Part shown: positions 46,488 through 55,846 of the stretch, one piece after another
How positions within the stretch are numbered: position 1 is the first letter of the stretch
Layout: each line of letters opens with the position of its first letter
NCBI RefSeq assembly: GCF_021277265.1
Contig: NZ_JAJSOH010000027.1
Coordinates: 41,696 to 105,695, forward strand
Source: Kineosporia rhizophila
Lineage (GTDB): Bacteria; Actinomycetota; Actinomycetes; Actinomycetales; Kineosporiaceae
Direction: 5' to 3'
DNA: 64,000 nt
Notes under the pieces: model-generated
Told to the model about the DNA's origin: nothing
The model's database searches: none
Seen by the model: only the letters and a program-made list of their open reading frames with translations
Position numbers and translations under genes: made by a program

Positions 46488-47095
46488 CCGGCGGCCTCGC
46501 TCTGCGGGCGCCGGGTGAGCTGGTCGCGCCGGGCCATCACGGCGGCGGCCTGACGCAGGTAGATCAGGGCCGACCACCAGTACAGCGCGGTGCCCCACCA
46601 GGCGAAGGCCCAGCCGACCGTCATGGCGACGTCGCCCGCCCGGCCGTCGATGTCACCGAGCAGCAGCAGCGGGAAGGCGTAGAGCAGGTTCGCGGTGGCG
46701 GCCTTGCCGAGGAAGCTGACCTCCAGCGGCCGGCGCTCCTCGTGCGTCATCAGCAGCAGGGAGCCGACCAGCACCGCGTCGCGGGCGATCAGCAGCAGCA
46801 CCAGCCACCAGGGGATCACGTCGCGGTAGGCCAGGCCCAGCAGCGTGGTCAGGATGAAGAGGCGGTCGGCGATCGGGTCGAGGATCTGGCCCAGCCGCGT
46901 GGTCTGCCCCCAGCGCCGGGCCAGGTTCCCGTCGAGGTAGTCGGTGAATCCGCTCACCATCAGCACGACCACCGCCCAGCCCACGTGGTCGACCACGATC
47001 AGCACGGCGAAGACCGGCACCAGCAGCAGCCGGCCGAAACTGAGCAGGTTGGGAATGTTGAGCACCCGTGTGCCACCCACCGGGTTCTCTCCCAC
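46484..47095 (-). CDS. CDP-alcohol phosphatidyltransferase (PgsA2-type)
   Basis: 203-residue membrane enzyme with the full CDP-alcohol motif: DG-x2-AR-x8-G-x3-D-x3-D in LDGNLARRWGQTTRLGQILD followed by PIADR. It transfers a phosphatidyl group from CDP-diacylglycerol to an alcohol such as glycerol phosphate or inositol phosphate. The start is uncertain: an AGGAGG lies 9 nt before the GTG at 47095, with GTG at 47101 and ATG at 47116 as alternatives. The 242-bp spacer to the divergent GGDEF gene contains AT-rich TATAAAT and TATGCT elements but no promoter I can assign. Confidence 0.9.
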   Translation of the reverse strand: MGENPVGGTRVLNIPNLLSFGRLLLVPVFAVLIVVDHVGWAVVVLMVSGFTDYLDGNLARRWGQTTRLGQILDPIADRLFILTTLLGLAYRDVIPWWLVLLLIARDAVLVGSLLLMTHEERRPLEVSFLGKAATANLLYAFPLLLLGDIDGRAGDVAMTVGWAFAWWGTALYWWSALIYLRQAAAVMARRDQLTRRPQSEAAG

Positions 47096-47337
47096 CGGCA
47101 CGTTCCTCCTTCGCATTTTCCCCCCGGGCGTAAGCCAGGAGACAGCCTACGGCCCACCGCGCCCGCTCCCGCCCGACGCCCCGGTGATCCGGCGTCCCGG
47201 CGTTGCCCGGAGGGCGGTCAGGTATAAATCTCACTCCGGCAGACCGGGCGATTTGGTGGCATTAACTCCTTATGCTGTGTTGGAGGTTGCACGCGGTGTA
47301 ACCGGCGGGCTCAGTGTGCAGGGGTGAGGGAGGCGGC

Positions 47338-49593
47338 GTGGGCTTGACCCCGGGCGGTGCCGTGTCGAGCCGGGTCGCCGCCGCCGTCTACGTCCTGGAC
47401 GCGCTGGCCGTGGCCGGGTCCTTCTTCGTCCTGCTCTGGAGCACCAGCCCGGGCAGCCGCGACTCGGCGGCCGGCGTGCTGGTCATCGCCCTCACCGCCC
47501 TGCTGCTGATCGGCCTGGTGGTGGTGCTGGCCCGGCTCGGCGCGCAGGCCCGTCCGGTCCTGCTCCCCCGCGCCGTCACACCCCCGGGCGCGGTGCCCCC
47601 GGCCCTGCTCTGGCTGCCCCTGATCGCCTCGGCCCTGGTGGTCTCCTGGCACCTGCTGGCCGGGGTCGAGCTGGGCCCGGCCCAGACCGCGGTCTCGCTG
47701 GGGCTGCTCCTGCTGGTCATCCTGCGCCAGTCGTTCACCGGGCTGGACAACGTGCGGCTGCTGCGCGAACTGCAGGAGAGCCAGGACCGGCTGCGCACCC
47801 AGGCCTACCACGACTCGCTCACCGGCCTGGCCAACCGGGCCCTGTTCGACCAGCGGCTGCGCCGGGCGATCCGCGGCGGGCGTCCGCTCGGCCTGATCTT
47901 CTGCGACCTGGACGACTTCAAGGCGGTGAACGACCGGTTCGGCCACAACGCCGGCGACGACGTGCTGCGCGCGGTGGCCGGCCGGCTGAAGGCCTGCGTG
48001 CGGCCCACCGACACGGTGGCCCGGCTCGGCGGCGACGAGTTCGCGATCCTGATGGAGGATGCGGCCTCCTCGCCCGACGTGATCGGGCAGGAGATCCTCG
48101 GCGCCGTCGGCAGGCCGTTCCAGCTGATGCACCGCGGGCGTCAGACGCGGGTGCGGGTGGGGGCCAGCGTGGGCGTGGCGGTGCTCGACCGGGTCGATCC
48201 CGACGCCTCGCCGGAGAGCCTGCTGGCCGGGGTCGACCAGGCGATGTACGCGGCCAAGCGGCGCGGCAAGAACCAGATCGTCACCTTCAGCCACGGCAGC
48301 CCCGAGGAGAAGGACCGCTACCTGCCTCTGGTCGACCCGGCCGCCGCCCCGGTCACCGATCCCCCCACCGGCCCGGTGCCCCGGCCCACCCCCACCCCGG
48401 TGGCGGAACCGGCCGGCCTGAGCACCCCGGCGGCCCAGTACCGCGGCTCGGGCCAGGCCCGGCCCGAGCCGGTGCGCCGGCCGGCCACCGAAGAGGAGAA
48501 GAAGGCCGAGGAGAAGGCCCGGCTGGCCGCGGCCGCCCAGCGCTCGGTGGAACGCACCCTGGCCGAGTTCCAGGCCCTCGAGCAGGAGTCGGAACGCAAG
48601 GCCGCCGAGCGGGCCGCCGCCGAGCGCCGCGCCCGTGAGGCGCTGGAGATCGAGGCCGAGGTCCGGGCCGGCACGCGGGCCGAGGCCGAGGTCATCCCGT
48701 TCAGCCGCGCGGCCGACCTCCGCGCGCAGAAGAAGGCTCAGGAACAGGCCGGCGAGAACACCACCGAACCGGGCCCCGGCCGTCAGCAGTCCGCCGCTCT
48801 GGTCCTCGACGCGCTCCCCCAGGACGAGAAACGGCAGCAGGCCGAGCAACTCACCACCCTGTCGTTCGATCACATCGACGTGCTCTACCGCCCGGTGCGC
48901 GGCCTGCGCTCCGGGCACCTCGCCGCGCTCGCCATGGACGTGCGCTGGCAGCACCCGGTGCACGGGGTGATGCCGCCCGACGCCCTGCTCGCCGCGGCCG
49001 AGCAGGCGGGCCTGCGCCGGGCCCTGGAAGAGCGGTTGCTCGACTCGGTCTGTTCCGACATCGCCCGGCTACGTAGGGCCCCCGGCCAGAACGCACTCAC
49101 CGCCCAGGTCCCGCTGGCCACCCTGCACCTGGCCGACGAGCGGCTGGCCGCCGTGGTCGAGCGCATCCTGCGGCGGCACGAACTGCCCGGTGAGGCCCTG
49201 CTGCTGCAGATCACCGAGGACGGCCCGGCCCCCGACCTGACCGCCGCCGACCGGGTGCTGCAGCAGGTGCGGGCGCTCGGCGTGCGGGTCGGCCTGGAGT
49301 CGTTCGGCGCCGGCCCGGGAGACCTCGGCTTCCTGACCCGGCTCCCGATCGACACCCTCACCCTCGACGAGTCGCTCACCACCGCCGAGCCGGGCAGCCG
49401 GCCGGAGGCCGTGCTGGCCGGCGCGGTGGCGATGACCCCGGGCCTCGACCTCACCCTGATCGCGGCCGGGGTCGAGCACCAGGAGCAGGCCGACCGGCTC
49501 ACCGCCCTGGGCGTCCACCTCGCCCAGGGCTCGCTCTACGGTGAGCCGGTCCCGCTGCCCGAACTCGATCTGCCGCGTCTGTCAGCTCACTGA
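47338..49593 (+). CDS. GGDEF protein with degenerate EAL domain
   Basis: 751-residue protein. Four hydrophobic helices (about 8-125), a short coiled coil and a GGDEF domain with GGDEF at 231-235 and RxxD (RPTD) just before it, so diguanylate cyclase activity is plausible. A 150-residue Pro-rich then Glu/Ala-rich linker follows. The C-terminal 240 residues align with EAL phosphodiesterases but have lost the catalytic residues: the EAL segment reads AMDVRW and the DDFGTG segment reads ESFGAGPGDL. It is thus probably a sensor or inactive phosphodiesterase domain. GTG at 47338 with GGGAGG; overlaps the convergent permease gene by 7 bp. Confidence 0.9.
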   Translation: MGLTPGGAVSSRVAAAVYVLDALAVAGSFFVLLWSTSPGSRDSAAGVLVIALTALLLIGLVVVLARLGAQARPVLLPRAVTPPGAVPPALLWLPLIASALVVSWHLLAGVELGPAQTAVSLGLLLLVILRQSFTGLDNVRLLRELQESQDRLRTQAYHDSLTGLANRALFDQRLRRAIRGGRPLGLIFCDLDDFKAVNDRFGHNAGDDVLRAVAGRLKACVRPTDTVARLGGDEFAILMEDAASSPDVIGQEILGAVGRPFQLMHRGRQTRVRVGASVGVAVLDRVDPDASPESLLAGVDQAMYAAKRRGKNQIVTFSHGSPEEKDRYLPLVDPAAAPVTDPPTGPVPRPTPTPVAEPAGLSTPAAQYRGSGQARPEPVRRPATEEEKKAEEKARLAAAAQRSVERTLAEFQALEQESERKAAERAAAERRAREALEIEAEVRAGTRAEAEVIPFSRAADLRAQKKAQEQAGENTTEPGPGRQQSAALVLDALPQDEKRQQAEQLTTLSFDHIDVLYRPVRGLRSGHLAALAMDVRWQHPVHGVMPPDALLAAAEQAGLRRALEERLLDSVCSDIARLRRAPGQNALTAQVPLATLHLADERLAAVVERILRRHELPGEALLLQITEDGPAPDLTAADRVLQQVRALGVRVGLESFGAGPGDLGFLTRLPIDTLTLDESLTTAEPGSRPEAVLAGAVAMTPGLDLTLIAAGVEHQEQADRLTALGVHLAQGSLYGEPVPLPELDLPRLSAH

Positions 49594-51146
49594 TCGATGT
49601 TGCTGCGCGGCCCGGTGAACCAGTGCTTGACCGAGGCGTGCCACCCCACGAACAGCGCCCCCATCAGCAGGGCCAGCACGATCGGCGCGTAGTTCACCGC
49701 CGTCCAGGTGAAGTCGTCGTTCAGCGGCCACCCGGCCGGTGAGAACGGCAGCACGAAATACACTGAGGTGATGGCGATCTCGACCACCGCGAGCACACAC
49801 AGCCAGCGGTACCGGGAGCCGAGCGTCCACGGCCCGGGCTGCCAGGCGTCCCCGGCCCGCCACCGCAGGTAGATCGGGATGGCGAAGGCCAGGTACAGCC
49901 CGATGACGCCGATCGAGACCACTGCATAGAACGCGGTCGGCGCTCCGGAAGGGCTTTCGTACAGGGCGGGCAGTGTCAGCACCAGAGCTGCTGCCGCAGC
50001 GGCGAACACAGCATTGCGGGGTACACCCTTGGCGTCCACCGAGGCCCACAGCCCGGAACCAGGCACCGCCCGGTCGCGGCTGAACGCGAACAGCATCCGC
50101 GAGGTGGACGTCATACAGGCGGTGGAGCAGTAGATCTGGCCGCTCATGCTGATGAAGACGACGAGCTTGAACAATGCCGGCGACAGCGCGCTCGACAGCA
50201 CCGCCAGCACGCTGCCCCCGCCGTAGGGGTTCACCTCGGGATCGAAGGAGTTGATGAAGTCGGTCTCGGTCGCCGCGAAAAGGAAGGCCAGCAGCAGGAT
50301 CCAGCCCCCGATCGCGGAGTACAGGATCGACTGCCAGATCCCCTTGGCCGCCGCGTTCGCCGCCCCCTGGGTCTCCTCCGAGAGGTGCGCGGAGGCGTCG
50401 TACCCGGTGATCGTGTACTGGGTCAGCAGAAAACCCAGAGGCAGCACGTAGAACCAGAAGGTGCCGTCGCCGTCGCCACCGATGCCGGAGTTGTTGATCC
50501 GCTCGGTGAACACGAACGACAGGCTCTGGTGCGAGTCCGGCCCGAAGACCAGCACGCCGACCACGATCAGCGCACCGAACACGTGCCACCAGACCGAGAC
50601 GTTGTTGATCACCGCCAGCAGGTGCGAGCTGAAGATGTTCACCGCGGTGATCAGCCCGAGCAGCAGCACGAACCAGAAGAACTGCTGGTACAGGTAGTTC
50701 CCGCCGAGGAAGCCGGTGGCGTAGCCGTCGGAGAACAGGTCGATGAAGGTGTTCAGGTAGATCGCGGCCCCGTAGGCCACCGAGGCCAGGATCGCCACCA
50801 GCCCGACCAGGTTGAGCCAGCCGGTGTAGTACCCGGCCTTCGCCCCGCCGAGCCGGGCCGCCCACCAGTAGATCCCGCCCGAGGTCGGGTAGGCGGAGAC
50901 CAGCTCGGCCAGGCACAGCCCGATGATCAGGATGAACGCCGAGATCACCGGCCAGCCCAGCGAGATCGCGATCGGGCCGCCGTTGTTCCAGGCCTGCCCG
51001 AAGGTGGTGAAGCAGCCGGCCAGGATCGAGATGATGGAGAACGAGATGGCGAAGTTCGAGAAGGCCGACCAGGAGCGGTGCAGCTCCTGCTTGTAGCCGA
51101 GCCCGGCGAGGACCGATTCGTCGTCGCTGATCGTGCCGTCGGACAT
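49587..51146 (-). CDS. APC-family amino acid permease
   Basis: 519-residue permease with 12 predicted helices. Features of the ACT (amino acid/choline/GABA) branch: FSNFAISFSIISILAGCFTTF in helix 1 and LVSAYPTSGGIYWWAA in helix 2, and STSRMLFAFSRDRAVPGS after helix 8. Substrate class probably GABA, ethanolamine or basic amino acids. Convergent overlap with the GGDEF/EAL gene. Confidence 0.92.
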   Translation of the reverse strand: MSDGTISDDESVLAGLGYKQELHRSWSAFSNFAISFSIISILAGCFTTFGQAWNNGGPIAISLGWPVISAFILIIGLCLAELVSAYPTSGGIYWWAARLGGAKAGYYTGWLNLVGLVAILASVAYGAAIYLNTFIDLFSDGYATGFLGGNYLYQQFFWFVLLLGLITAVNIFSSHLLAVINNVSVWWHVFGALIVVGVLVFGPDSHQSLSFVFTERINNSGIGGDGDGTFWFYVLPLGFLLTQYTITGYDASAHLSEETQGAANAAAKGIWQSILYSAIGGWILLLAFLFAATETDFINSFDPEVNPYGGGSVLAVLSSALSPALFKLVVFISMSGQIYCSTACMTSTSRMLFAFSRDRAVPGSGLWASVDAKGVPRNAVFAAAAAALVLTLPALYESPSGAPTAFYAVVSIGVIGLYLAFAIPIYLRWRAGDAWQPGPWTLGSRYRWLCVLAVVEIAITSVYFVLPFSPAGWPLNDDFTWTAVNYAPIVLALLMGALFVGWHASVKHWFTGPRSNIDQ

Positions 51147-51342
51147 GGTTCCCCTTCAAGGTCGAAGAGCACAGGGCGCAAACCATCACTCTGAAGCGTT
51201 TCCGGCACCGGCACGGTGGATCACATCCGGATGAAGCGCCGAACGGTGTAAATGGGTGGACCTCCCGGCAACCCGCGCGACATGCTCATCACCGCACTTG
51301 CTCCCGGAACCGAGTGGGGTGAGGACGAACAGGAGGTGGACG

Positions 51343-52530
51343 GTGACGGTCGAACGTCTGGGGAAGAAGCTGTACAACTGGGCGAGCATCCTCGAGGAGA
51401 AGACGCGCGAGCAAGCCGCCCGCACCGCCGAGATGCCCTTCGTCTTCCCGCATCTGGCCCTGATGCCGGACGCCCACCTGGGCCGGGGGGCGACCGTCGG
51501 CTCGGTCATCCCGACCGACCGGGCGATCATCCCGGCCGCGGTCGGGGTGGACATCGGGTGCGGCATGATCGCGGTGCGCACCCAGTGGACCGAGGCCGAG
51601 GTGCGGGCCAAGGGCGACCTGAGCGCGCTGCGGGTGGCGATCGAGCAGGCCGTCCCGCTGTCGGCCGGCGGCTACAACAGCGACGAGCGGACGACCGAGA
51701 GCGTGGTCGCCGCCCGGCTCGACGTGCTCGAGGCCAAGGCCGACAAGGCGGGCTTCGACCCGGCCTCCTACACCGGCAAGTGGAAGCGGCAGCTCGGCAG
51801 CCTGGGCTCGGGCAACCACTTCATCGAGGTGACGGCCGACGAGACCGGCACGGTCTGGCTGTTCCTGCACTCCGGCTCGCGGGGCGTGGGCAACCTGATC
51901 GCCCAGAAGCACATCAAGGTGGCCCGGGCCCTGATCGACAAGTGGCACATCAACCTGCCCGACCTCGACCTGGCCTACCTCGTGCAGGACACCGACGAGT
52001 TCTGGGCCTACATCAACCAGATGCGCTGGGCCCAGGACTTCGCCCTGGCCAACCGGGAGGAGATGATGCACCGCCTGATGCTGTGCGTCGCCGACTTCAT
52101 GGGTGAGCCGGTGCAGGACCTCGAATCCATCAACTGCCACCACAACTTCACCCAGCAGGAGAACCACTTCGGCAAGAACCTGTGGGTGAGCCGGAAGGGC
52201 GCGATCCAGGCCGACGCGGGCCGGCCGGGCCTGATCCCGGGCTCGATGGGCACCGCCAGCTACGTGGTCGTGGGCAAGGGCAACAAGCTCTCGCTCAACT
52301 CCTCACCGCACGGCGCGGGCCGGGAGTACTCCCGCACCGCGGCACGCAAGAAGTTCACGGTGGAGGATCTGCGGGCGGCGATGAAGGGCATCGAGTACCG
52401 CGACACGGACGCCTTCGTCGACGAGATCCCGGGCGCCTACAAGGACATCGACCGCGTCATGGCCGACGCCGAGGACCTGGTCGAGGTGAAGCACACGCTG
52501 CACCAGCTCCTGAACGTCAAGGGCGACTGA
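51343..52530 (+). CDS. rtcB: RNA 3'-phosphate ligase RtcB
   Basis: 395-residue RtcB, which joins 2',3'-cyclic-phosphate or 3'-phosphate RNA to 5'-OH RNA through a GMP intermediate. Metal and nucleotide residues are visible: GVDIGCGM, GSGNHFIEV, LHSGSRG, NCHHNFT, and the guanylylated histidine His323 in SSPHGAGR. GTG start with AGGAGG at six-base spacing. There is no rtcA and no archease gene next to it. Confidence 0.95.
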   Translation: MTVERLGKKLYNWASILEEKTREQAARTAEMPFVFPHLALMPDAHLGRGATVGSVIPTDRAIIPAAVGVDIGCGMIAVRTQWTEAEVRAKGDLSALRVAIEQAVPLSAGGYNSDERTTESVVAARLDVLEAKADKAGFDPASYTGKWKRQLGSLGSGNHFIEVTADETGTVWLFLHSGSRGVGNLIAQKHIKVARALIDKWHINLPDLDLAYLVQDTDEFWAYINQMRWAQDFALANREEMMHRLMLCVADFMGEPVQDLESINCHHNFTQQENHFGKNLWVSRKGAIQADAGRPGLIPGSMGTASYVVVGKGNKLSLNSSPHGAGREYSRTAARKKFTVEDLRAAMKGIEYRDTDAFVDEIPGAYKDIDRVMADAEDLVEVKHTLHQLLNVKGD

Positions 52531-52545
52531 CAACTGCAGACAACA

Positions 52546-52592
52546 AAATGGTGGACGTTTGTGCGCACCGAGCGCACAAACGTCCACCATTT
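52546..52592. terminator. Bidirectional terminator, member of the dispersed hairpin repeat
   Basis: A perfect 21-bp stem (52546-52566 with 52572-52592) with a 5-nt loop lies between convergent rtcB and the PHP gene. The arms begin and end with A-rich and T-rich runs (CAACAAAA and TTGTTGTTG), so termination is possible both ways. Stem and flanks are closely similar to the sufC-sufS hairpin at 4643-4679. Confidence 0.85.
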
Positions 52593-52601
52593 GTTGTTGT
52601 C

Positions 52602-53426
52602 TCAGCGCCGCCAGAAGTCGAAACGGTCGCGCCCGGGCCGGAATCCGGCACTCTCCACCACGTCGACGGCCAGCTCGAACTGCGCTCCCACCCGGTAGGG
52701 CACGTGCGCGTCGCTGCCGAACGAGACCGCCTCGCCGCCCTCCTCGTACCACCAGCGCATCAGCTCGGCCGACCACAGCGGGCTGCGGGTGTTGATCTCG
52801 AGGGCGCGGCCGGAGGTGGCGAGCACGCGGAAGACCGTGCGGTACTCCTCCTCGAACAGCTTCTCGTCGTAGGCGTTCGCGCTCTGCGGCCAGTAGCGGC
52901 GGGGGAAGTCGCAGTGCGCCAGCACCTGGAACACGTCCGAGCCCTTGATCAGGTCGAGCAGGCCCTCGAAGTAGCGGCGCATCAGGTCTTCGGTGGGCAT
53001 CGCGTTCAGCCCGAAGACCCGCTCCGGGGAGAGCATGCGGCCCTCGTGCACGACCGAGTGCAGCGAGCCCAGGACCCGCTCGAACGCCCCCGAGCGCAGC
53101 ACCGCGGCCACGCTGCCGGGGAACAGGTGCGGCTCGCCGGTCTCGATGCCGGAGAGGATGCGCAGGTCGGGGTACTTGTCGCGGCAGCGCTCGAGCTCGG
53201 CCTGGTAGGCCTCGACGTCGAGCGGCTGCACCCGGTCGCGGAAGGCGATGGTGGTCTCACCGGGCGGCAGGTCCTCGTGACCCCAGGCGGTGAAGTCGAG
53301 GTGCTCGGTGAACGCGATCGCGGGCAGGCCGATCTCGACGGCCCGGGCGCAGGTCAGATCCATCGAGCCGTTGCTGCGGGTGTCCCAGCTGAACTGGGAG
53401 TGCACGTGGTTGTCGGGGGGAAGCAT
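52602..53426 (-). CDS. PHP-domain phosphatase (histidinol-phosphatase-like)
   Basis: 274-residue PHP-domain protein. Metal-binding motifs in order: NHVHSQFS, FTEHLDF, GIETGEPH, GSLHSV, LAHCDFPRR and GSDAHVPYR. It resembles HisK-type histidinol phosphatase, but no his genes are near, so another phosphomonoester is possible. ATG at 53426 preferred to longer frames reaching into the divergent sirtuin gene, 34 bp away. Confidence 0.88.
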   Translation of the reverse strand: MLPPDNHVHSQFSWDTRSNGSMDLTCARAVEIGLPAIAFTEHLDFTAWGHEDLPPGETTIAFRDRVQPLDVEAYQAELERCRDKYPDLRILSGIETGEPHLFPGSVAAVLRSGAFERVLGSLHSVVHEGRMLSPERVFGLNAMPTEDLMRRYFEGLLDLIKGSDVFQVLAHCDFPRRYWPQSANAYDEKLFEEEYRTVFRVLATSGRALEINTRSPLWSAELMRWWYEEGGEAVSFGSDAHVPYRVGAQFELAVDVVESAGFRPGRDRFDFWRR

Positions 53427-53460
53427 CGCCACGATTCTCTCATCGGCGGAGAATGAACGG

Positions 53461-54315
53461 GTGAACACCCTCGTAACCCCGGCGTTCGAGAAGCTTGTCG
53501 ATCTGCTCGCCGAAGGCCGGGTGCTGGTCCTCAGCGGCGCCGGAATCTCCACCGACTCGGGCATTCCGGACTACCGCGGGCCCTCCGGGGCGCTGCGCCG
53601 GCACACTCCTATGACGTATCAGACATTCATGAAAGATCCGCAGGCCCGGCACCGCTACTGGGCCCGCAGCTATCTGGGCTGGCGTCAGGTCGCCCTGGCC
53701 AGGCCGAACGCCGCCCACGAGGCAGTGGCCCGACTGCAGGAACAGGGCGTGCTCCAGGGCGTGATCACGCAGAACGTGGACGGGCTGCACCAGGCGGCCG
53801 GGGCGAGCGGGGTGATCGAACTGCACGGCGGGCTCGACCGCGTCGTCTGCCTGGAGTGCGGGGCCGTCATCTCCCGGGCAGCCCTGGACCAGACCCTCAC
53901 CGCAGCCAACCCGGACTTCACCGCCCGGGCCCAGCAGATCAACCCGGACGGCGACGTCGACCTGGCCGAGGACGAGCTGGACGGTTTCGTGATGGTCGCG
54001 TGCGAGGTGTGCGGAGGCGGGCCGCTGAAGCCGGACGTGGTGTTCTTCGGCGAGACGGTGCCCCGGCCGCGAGTGGCGGAGTGCTTCGCACTGCTGGACG
54101 GGGCGAAGGCTCTGCTCGTCCTGGGTTCGTCACTGAAAGTGATGTCCGGCTTCAGGTTCGTGCTTCAGGCGCGCAAGAACGGGACCCCGGTGGCGATCGT
54201 GAACCAGGGTGAAACCCGTGGCGATACGTACTGCGACGTCCGGATTGATGCCCCTCTGGGCCGGCTCGTGCCCGCCCTGCATCACGCAGTGACCGCAAAG
54301 TGCATGATCAACTAG
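53461..54315 (+). CDS. Sirtuin NAD-dependent protein deacylase
   Basis: 284-residue sirtuin of the SIRT4-like class. Motifs: SGAGISTDSGIPDYRG (26-40), TQNVDGLH (103-110), catalytic His122 in LHGG, and the zinc Cys pairs (C130/C133 and CEVCGG). It removes acyl groups from lysines using NAD. GTG at 53461 with GGCGGAGA upstream. Divergent from the PHP gene with a 34-bp gap, so they share a promoter region. Confidence 0.95.
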   Translation: MNTLVTPAFEKLVDLLAEGRVLVLSGAGISTDSGIPDYRGPSGALRRHTPMTYQTFMKDPQARHRYWARSYLGWRQVALARPNAAHEAVARLQEQGVLQGVITQNVDGLHQAAGASGVIELHGGLDRVVCLECGAVISRAALDQTLTAANPDFTARAQQINPDGDVDLAEDELDGFVMVACEVCGGGPLKPDVVFFGETVPRPRVAECFALLDGAKALLVLGSSLKVMSGFRFVLQARKNGTPVAIVNQGETRGDTYCDVRIDAPLGRLVPALHHAVTAKCMIN

Positions 54316-54493
54316 CCCGAACGGGCACTTTGTGCTCCCTCGAGCGGGTAGGTTGACCTCGGCCGACTGGTGGACAGCCGGTGCACAGACTCCCCACCCG
54401 TAGCCGCAGATCGACGGTCTCGCAGCATGTGATTGCATCCGTCGCCGCCGCTGAAGAGAGCGAGAGCCGCAGTTGCCGAGCCCCGTCGCTGAC

Positions 54494-55753
54494 ATGAGAA
54501 GTTCACGCATCGTGACCAGAACCGTTCGTGCCCTGAGCATCGGCGGTCTCCTGGTCCTCCCGGTCGCGGCCGGTTTCCTGGCTCCGGCCGGGGCCGCCGA
54601 GAAGACGCCGGTCACCCGTGACCCGGGCGTCATCGGCACGGTCACCCCGAACGGGGTGTTCAGCCCGGTCGAGGGCGCCGAGGCCGACGCGAGCGGCGAC
54701 TACCGGGCGGCGGCCGCCCGGGTCTCGGTCTCCGGCCCGTCGACCCTGACGAAGGACGCCAGCTACAAGGTGAGCGTCAGCGGCGACAGCCGGGTCTGCG
54801 GGATCATCGAGCAGAGCGTCCCGCGGCAGGACATGAAGAAGCCGTTCACGCTCCCGGTCACGCTGAAGGACCTGAAGGCGGGCAAGACCAAGATCACGGT
54901 CTACGCGGTCGGCTGCTCCAGCAGCAACCGCTACCCGGTCTACGGCATCGGTTACAAGACGATCAACCAGCCGGTGCACGTGAACAAGGGCAACCGCTGG
55001 ATCGCCCCGGTCTCGGAGAAGAAGGCCGACCGTACGCTCTCGCTGTCGCTCTCCTCCTCGAAGTCCGGGATCAGCGCCAAGCTGTACAAGGGCTCCAAGC
55101 TGGTCAAGAACCTGGGCTCGAAGAAGGCCAAGAAGGCCACCTTCACCTGGAAGCCGGGCAAGGCCGCCCCGGGCAACTACACGGTCTCGATCAAGTCCGG
55201 CGGCAAGACGGTCAGGTTCGCCACCGGTGTCACCACCGGCTGGGCGCCGATGAACTGGCCGTTCGCCCGCTGCAAGACCATCACCTGGTCGTACAGCGCG
55301 AAGAACGAGCCGGACCGGGCCGAGGGCATGATCGACGACATCTCGGCCGGCTTCAAGCAGATCAACAAGGCCACCGGGATCAAGTTCAAGAAGGTCAAGA
55401 AGAAGGGCACGATCACCCTCAGCTGGGCCGGCACCAAGCACTTCCCTAAGGGTGAGACCGACGCGGACGGCCTGGGCGGCTCCTCCTCGGTCGACGGCGT
55501 GGTCGCCAACAAGGGCACGGTCTGGTTCAACACCGCCTCCCGCTGGGTCGGCCAGCCCGGCTACGGCCGCTACAACGGGGTGCCCGGGCGGGGCGCGCTG
55601 GTCGTGCACGAGGTCGTCCACTCCCTCGGCCTGGGTCACGTCACCGCCAAGAGCGCGCTGATGTACCCGATCTCCAGCGTCGGTTCGCCGACCGGCCTGA
55701 CCAAGGCCGAGATCGCCGGGCTGAACACCCTGTACAACGCGAAATCCTGCTGA
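54494..55753 (+). CDS. Secreted matrixin-like metalloprotease
   Basis: 419-residue secreted protein. A signal peptide (ALSIGGLLVLPVAAGFLAPA, cleavage after AGA) is followed by two Lys/Ser-rich Ig-like beta segments (about 65-245) and a C-terminal zinc protease domain (about 260-419). The metzincin site is HEVVHSLGLGH with a Met-turn ALMYP shortly after. The Lys-rich middle (SKKAKKATFTWKPGKA) is basic, perhaps for wall binding. The start is either this ATG or the TTG seven codons earlier; neither has a strong RBS. Confidence 0.85.
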   Translation: MRSSRIVTRTVRALSIGGLLVLPVAAGFLAPAGAAEKTPVTRDPGVIGTVTPNGVFSPVEGAEADASGDYRAAAARVSVSGPSTLTKDASYKVSVSGDSRVCGIIEQSVPRQDMKKPFTLPVTLKDLKAGKTKITVYAVGCSSSNRYPVYGIGYKTINQPVHVNKGNRWIAPVSEKKADRTLSLSLSSSKSGISAKLYKGSKLVKNLGSKKAKKATFTWKPGKAAPGNYTVSIKSGGKTVRFATGVTTGWAPMNWPFARCKTITWSYSAKNEPDRAEGMIDDISAGFKQINKATGIKFKKVKKKGTITLSWAGTKHFPKGETDADGLGGSSSVDGVVANKGTVWFNTASRWVGQPGYGRYNGVPGRGALVVHEVVHSLGLGHVTAKSALMYPISSVGSPTGLTKAEIAGLNTLYNAKSC

Positions 55754-55790
55754 TCAGGGGCTGAACCGCCGCAAAATCTCAGGCGCAGCG

Positions 55791-55838
55791 TAGGGCATGT
55801 CTCCGGGAGGTAAACCGCCCGGGGACATGCCCTATCTT
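55791..55838 (+). terminator. Terminator overlapping the argG promoter
   Basis: A 17-bp stem with one G-U pair (55791-55807 with 55818-55834) and a 10-nt loop is followed by ATCTTTGTCTT. It ends the protease gene. The TATCTT at 55833-55838 inside it lies 8 nt before the argG GTG and would be the -10 of a leaderless argG message, so terminator and promoter overlap. Confidence 0.7.
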
Positions 55839-55846
55839 TGTCTTCC

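Noticed and set aside
47221..47280. TATAAAT and TATGCT elements between pgsA-like and GGDEF/EAL genes as promoters
   Set aside because: No -35 at acceptable spacing in either direction.
54295..54332. Inverted repeat around the sirtuin stop codon (CAAAGTGC/GCACTTTG)
   Set aside because: 8-bp stem with a long loop and a competing inner hairpin; too weak to call a terminator.
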